Source: Inquilinus sp. KBS0705
GTDB lineage: Bacteria; Bacteroidota; Bacteroidia; Sphingobacteriales; Sphingobacteriaceae
Assembly (NCBI GenBank): GCA_005938025.2
Contig: VCCI02000001.1
Coordinates: 1,798,001-1,862,000 of the forward strand
Reading direction: 5' to 3'
DNA: 64,000 nt
A program made the translations under genes and the position numbers. Below the pieces are notes generated by a model that ran no database searches, was not told the origin of the DNA, and saw only the letters and a program-made list of their open reading frames with translations. Shown here one piece after another: positions 61,678 through 64,000 of this stretch. Numbering within the stretch: position 1 is the stretch's first letter; each line of letters opens with the position of its first letter.

Positions 61678-61706
61678 AAAGAGGCCGCCCACTGGCAGCC
61701 TCTTTT
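61678..61706 (-). terminator. terminator of the M16 peptidase gene
   Basis: AAAGAGGC (61678-61685) pairs with GCCTCTTTT (61698-61706), with GCC/GGC continuing the stem. Read on the minus strand it ends in T-rich sequence just past the stop. Confidence 0.7.
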
Positions 61707-61710
61707 GTTA

Positions 61711-64000
61711 TTATTTTATTTCTTTACCATCGGTGTCCAAAAACTTAATGGTGCCAATATCCAGGTCGCGGATGCCTTTTTCAATTTTTTCGCGGTCGCC
61801 TACTATCAGCCAGGTCAACTGATTTGGTTTTACCACGGTGTTTGCAGCATCGCGAATATCATTTACCGTTAATTTTTGCAATATACCGGCATAGTTTTCG
61901 GCATAGGCGGTACCTTTACCATATTGTACTATGTCCAGTAAAAAGCCCAGTACCCCCGAGTTAGTTTCCCAATCGCCGGGCAGGGACAGAATAACACTAT
62001 TCAGTTCGTTTTTAAACTCGTCATCGCCTACCGGTTTCTTTTTCAGTATTTGGTTAAGTTCTTTCTGTATCTCTACTGTACTTTCCTTTGTTTTATCGGT
62101 TTGTACGGGTCCGTAAGCATAAAACAAGCCCGGCCCTTGCGTTTTATATATCCGTGAACCGGCACCATAGCTCCAGTGCTTATCCTCGCGCAGGTTCATA
62201 TTCAGGCGCGATAAAAATGTACCACCCAGTACATTGTTCATCATGCGCATGGCTTCCTGGTTAGGGGCCGACCCCGATGGGGCCAGTTCGGCAGCATAAA
62301 TAATTGATTGCGATGCACCCGGCTTATCTATCATGTACACAACGGGCTTGCTTATTGGCGCCACCTCGCCAATGTTTTTTGTTGGTACAGGGTGCGCCTT
62401 CCATCCTGCAAAGGCTGTTTCTAACTGTGTTTTCAGCTCGGCTTCGGTAACATCACCTACTACCACTACATTGGCATTGTTGGGTGCAAACCAGGTATCA
62501 TGGAAAGCCGAAAGGCTTGCCCGTGTCAACTTCTGTACGCTGGCCTCGGTACCCGTACCTGTTAAGGGATTGCTATAGGCATGCCCCGCGCCGTATATAA
62601 GCGCCGGTAAAATACGCAAGCCTAATGCGTTAGGGTTAGCTTTTTCCTGCTGTATACCCAATACGGTTTGTTTTTGCACACGCTCAAAATCTTTTTGCGG
62701 GAACGATGGGTGCAGCAACAGGTCGGCATATAAAGCCAGCGAAGCGTTCAGGTTTGATTTTAAGGCACGCATACTGGCGTAGGTAAAATCAATTGAATTG
62801 CTTACCCTAAAGCTGCTGCCCAGGTCGCTCAACAGGTCACTTATCTGGGTTGATGTTTTAGTGGTAGTACCCTCGGCCATTACCTTGCCGGTAAGCGATG
62901 CCAGGCCCGGTGCGTCCTTATCTGCCGAGTAACCCGCGTTAAAGCTGGTTATAATGTTTACTACGGGTACGCTATGCTGCTCGGCCAGGTAAACCTTTAA
63001 ACCGTTTGCCAAAGTAAATTGCTTAATAGCCGGGAATTTGGCAGCCGGTGGTGTTGGCGCGGCGGGCATCACGCTGCGATCAAGCTTACTATCGGTATTG
63101 GTGTAGTTACCATAAGGCAGTACCTTAAGTACATATTCGCCATCGCTTAACCAATCCTGCGCCGATTTTTTAATATCTGCCGGGGTGGCTGCTTTTATCC
63201 AGCCCTGTATAGTTTTATAAAAATCGGGACTGCCACCAAACGTTTGCGACTGCGAAAGTATATCGTTTGTGCCGCCAAAGCCGCCGCTATGTTCTATGCC
63301 ATTTAAAAAACTTACAAAATAACTGGTTTTGGCACGTTCCAATTCGGTTTCGGTAACGCCGGTGGTTAATACCTTCTGCAGTTCTTCGTTTATGATCTTG
63401 TTTATCTTATCTACGCTAACACCGGGTTTGGCATCGGCACCAATATAAAACTGGCTGCCTATTTCGCGGTCATCCACCCCACTAAAAACGCTGCTGGCCA
63501 ACTGCTCATCATAAACCAGGCGCTTATACAAACGCGATGATTTACCTGTGGTTAAAACGCTGCTTAACAGGTCAAGGTAGTTCACATCCTTTGTGCCCCA
63601 TTGCGGTACGTTCCACAATTTTTGCAGGCGGGCCTGCGGTACCCTGTCCTGTACAACCTGGGTATGGGTGCCGGTCATTTTCGCTACCCATGCGGTGTGC
63701 TTGGCTATTGGCGGGCTTGCCGGTATATCGCTGAAATATTTTTTTACCTTTTCGTAAACCTCGTCGGCATTTACATCGCCGGCAATGCTTACAATGGCAT
63801 TGTTGGGGCCATAGTATTCTTTAAACCAATCCTTCACATCGGTTAACGATGCCGCGCTCAAATCATCCAAACTACCAATTACCGACCAGGAGTAAGGGTG
63901 CCCTGCCGGGTAAGTACTTTTAACGGTCAGCTCCTCCATAATGGCGTAAGGTTGATTATCGCCCTGGCGTTTCTCGTTTTGTACCACGCCGCGCTGTACG
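61711..64000 (-). CDS. M16 family zinc peptidase, 5' end outside the window
   Basis: The frame is open to the right edge, so the N-terminus with the HxxEH zinc motif is missing. At least 763 residues remain. They include the rest of the first M16 domain (VQNEKRQGDNQPYAIMEEL, GHPYSWSVIGSLDDL, FKEYYGPNNAIVSIAGDV), the linker, and the second, non-zinc domain (FTLANGLKVYLAEQHSVPVVNI through GGTFLSRLNMNLREDKHWSYG). Two-domain M16 peptidases digest peptides in the periplasm. Terminator present at the 3' end. Confidence 0.9.
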   Translation of the reverse strand, partial: VQRGVVQNEKRQGDNQPYAIMEELTVKSTYPAGHPYSWSVIGSLDDLSAASLTDVKDWFKEYYGPNNAIVSIAGDVNADEVYEKVKKYFSDIPASPPIAKHTAWVAKMTGTHTQVVQDRVPQARLQKLWNVPQWGTKDVNYLDLLSSVLTTGKSSRLYKRLVYDEQLASSVFSGVDDREIGSQFYIGADAKPGVSVDKINKIINEELQKVLTTGVTETELERAKTSYFVSFLNGIEHSGGFGGTNDILSQSQTFGGSPDFYKTIQGWIKAATPADIKKSAQDWLSDGEYVLKVLPYGNYTNTDSKLDRSVMPAAPTPPAAKFPAIKQFTLANGLKVYLAEQHSVPVVNIITSFNAGYSADKDAPGLASLTGKVMAEGTTTKTSTQISDLLSDLGSSFRVSNSIDFTYASMRALKSNLNASLALYADLLLHPSFPQKDFERVQKQTVLGIQQEKANPNALGLRILPALIYGAGHAYSNPLTGTGTEASVQKLTRASLSAFHDTWFAPNNANVVVVGDVTEAELKTQLETAFAGWKAHPVPTKNIGEVAPISKPVVYMIDKPGASQSIIYAAELAPSGSAPNQEAMRMMNNVLGGTFLSRLNMNLREDKHWSYGAGSRIYKTQGPGLFYAYGPVQTDKTKESTVEIQKELNQILKKKPVGDDEFKNELNSVILSLPGDWETNSGVLGFLLDIVQYGKGTAYAENYAGILQKLTVNDIRDAANTVVKPNQLTWLIVGDREKIEKGIRDLDIGTIKFLDTDGKEIK

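Overview
The window looks like chromosomal DNA of a Bacteroidota bacterium, most likely a Sphingobacteriaceae member of the Mucilaginibacter/Pedobacter type. The signs are two SusC/SusD pairs, an ECF sigma/FecR/STN-receptor cascade, TAnnTTTG promoter boxes, a fused DAHP synthase-chorismate mutase, a fused alpha/beta E1 dehydrogenase, a short RpoD without region 1.1, and a tmRNA tag GENNYALAA. No rRNA, tRNA, CRISPR array, prophage or complete insertion sequence was seen. The genus is an inference.

Layout. 0-3.6 kb: end of a HAD gene, proline dehydrogenase, then S4 protein, aroB and a fatty acid hydroxylase/sterol desaturase-like gene. 3.6-4.3 kb: a RAYT transposase flanked by four REP-type hairpins. 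4.4-9.4 kb: an aromatic amino acid operon (pheA, DAHP synthase-chorismate mutase, aroA, aroC) preceded by a textbook-like Phe/Tyr leader peptide and attenuator. 9.4-25.5 kb: housekeeping and accessory genes: DNA alkylation repair, MFS, HAD, DinB, two L,D-transpeptidases, nitroreductase, a cation symporter between inverted 131-135 bp repeats, E1 dehydrogenase, DUF1573, aminotransferase, ssrA, cupin, a cyclase and rpoD. 25.6-36.6 kb: a large PQQ-type dehydrogenase/cytochrome protein and a three-gene polysaccharide operon (lipoprotein glycosidase, GT2 synthase fused to a degenerate glycosidase domain, tandem GH26-like protein), then a PhoU-like gene and a GT4 glycosyltransferase.

36.9-50.7 kb is the most interesting region. 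A minus-strand operon (SusC, SusD, an alkaline-phosphatase-superfamily enzyme, glycerophosphodiesterase, metallophosphoesterase) lies beside a PhnZ-like HD oxygenase gene. Divergent from these is a plus-strand set: XRE-cupin regulator, PhnX-like hydrolase, MFS transporter, and a FAD oxidoreductase of the phosphonate-associated type. A second phosphoesterase follows. The promoters of the SusC operon and of the PhnX-like operon share an ungapped 46-bp block (41/46 identical) in the same orientation to the start codon. This ties outer-membrane uptake to the C-P bond enzymes. I read the locus as a regulon for taking up and degrading phosphonate esters (for example phosphonolipid head groups or phosphonylated glycans). 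The substrate is inferred.

50.9-58.0 kb is a second, conventional SusCD system controlled by an ECF sigma factor, FecR and an STN-domain SusC. 58.1-64 kb holds a fasciclin protein, a TonB-type beta-barrel protein and a truncated M16 peptidase. Palindromic repeats are scattered through the window, and some have entered the aroA reading frame.
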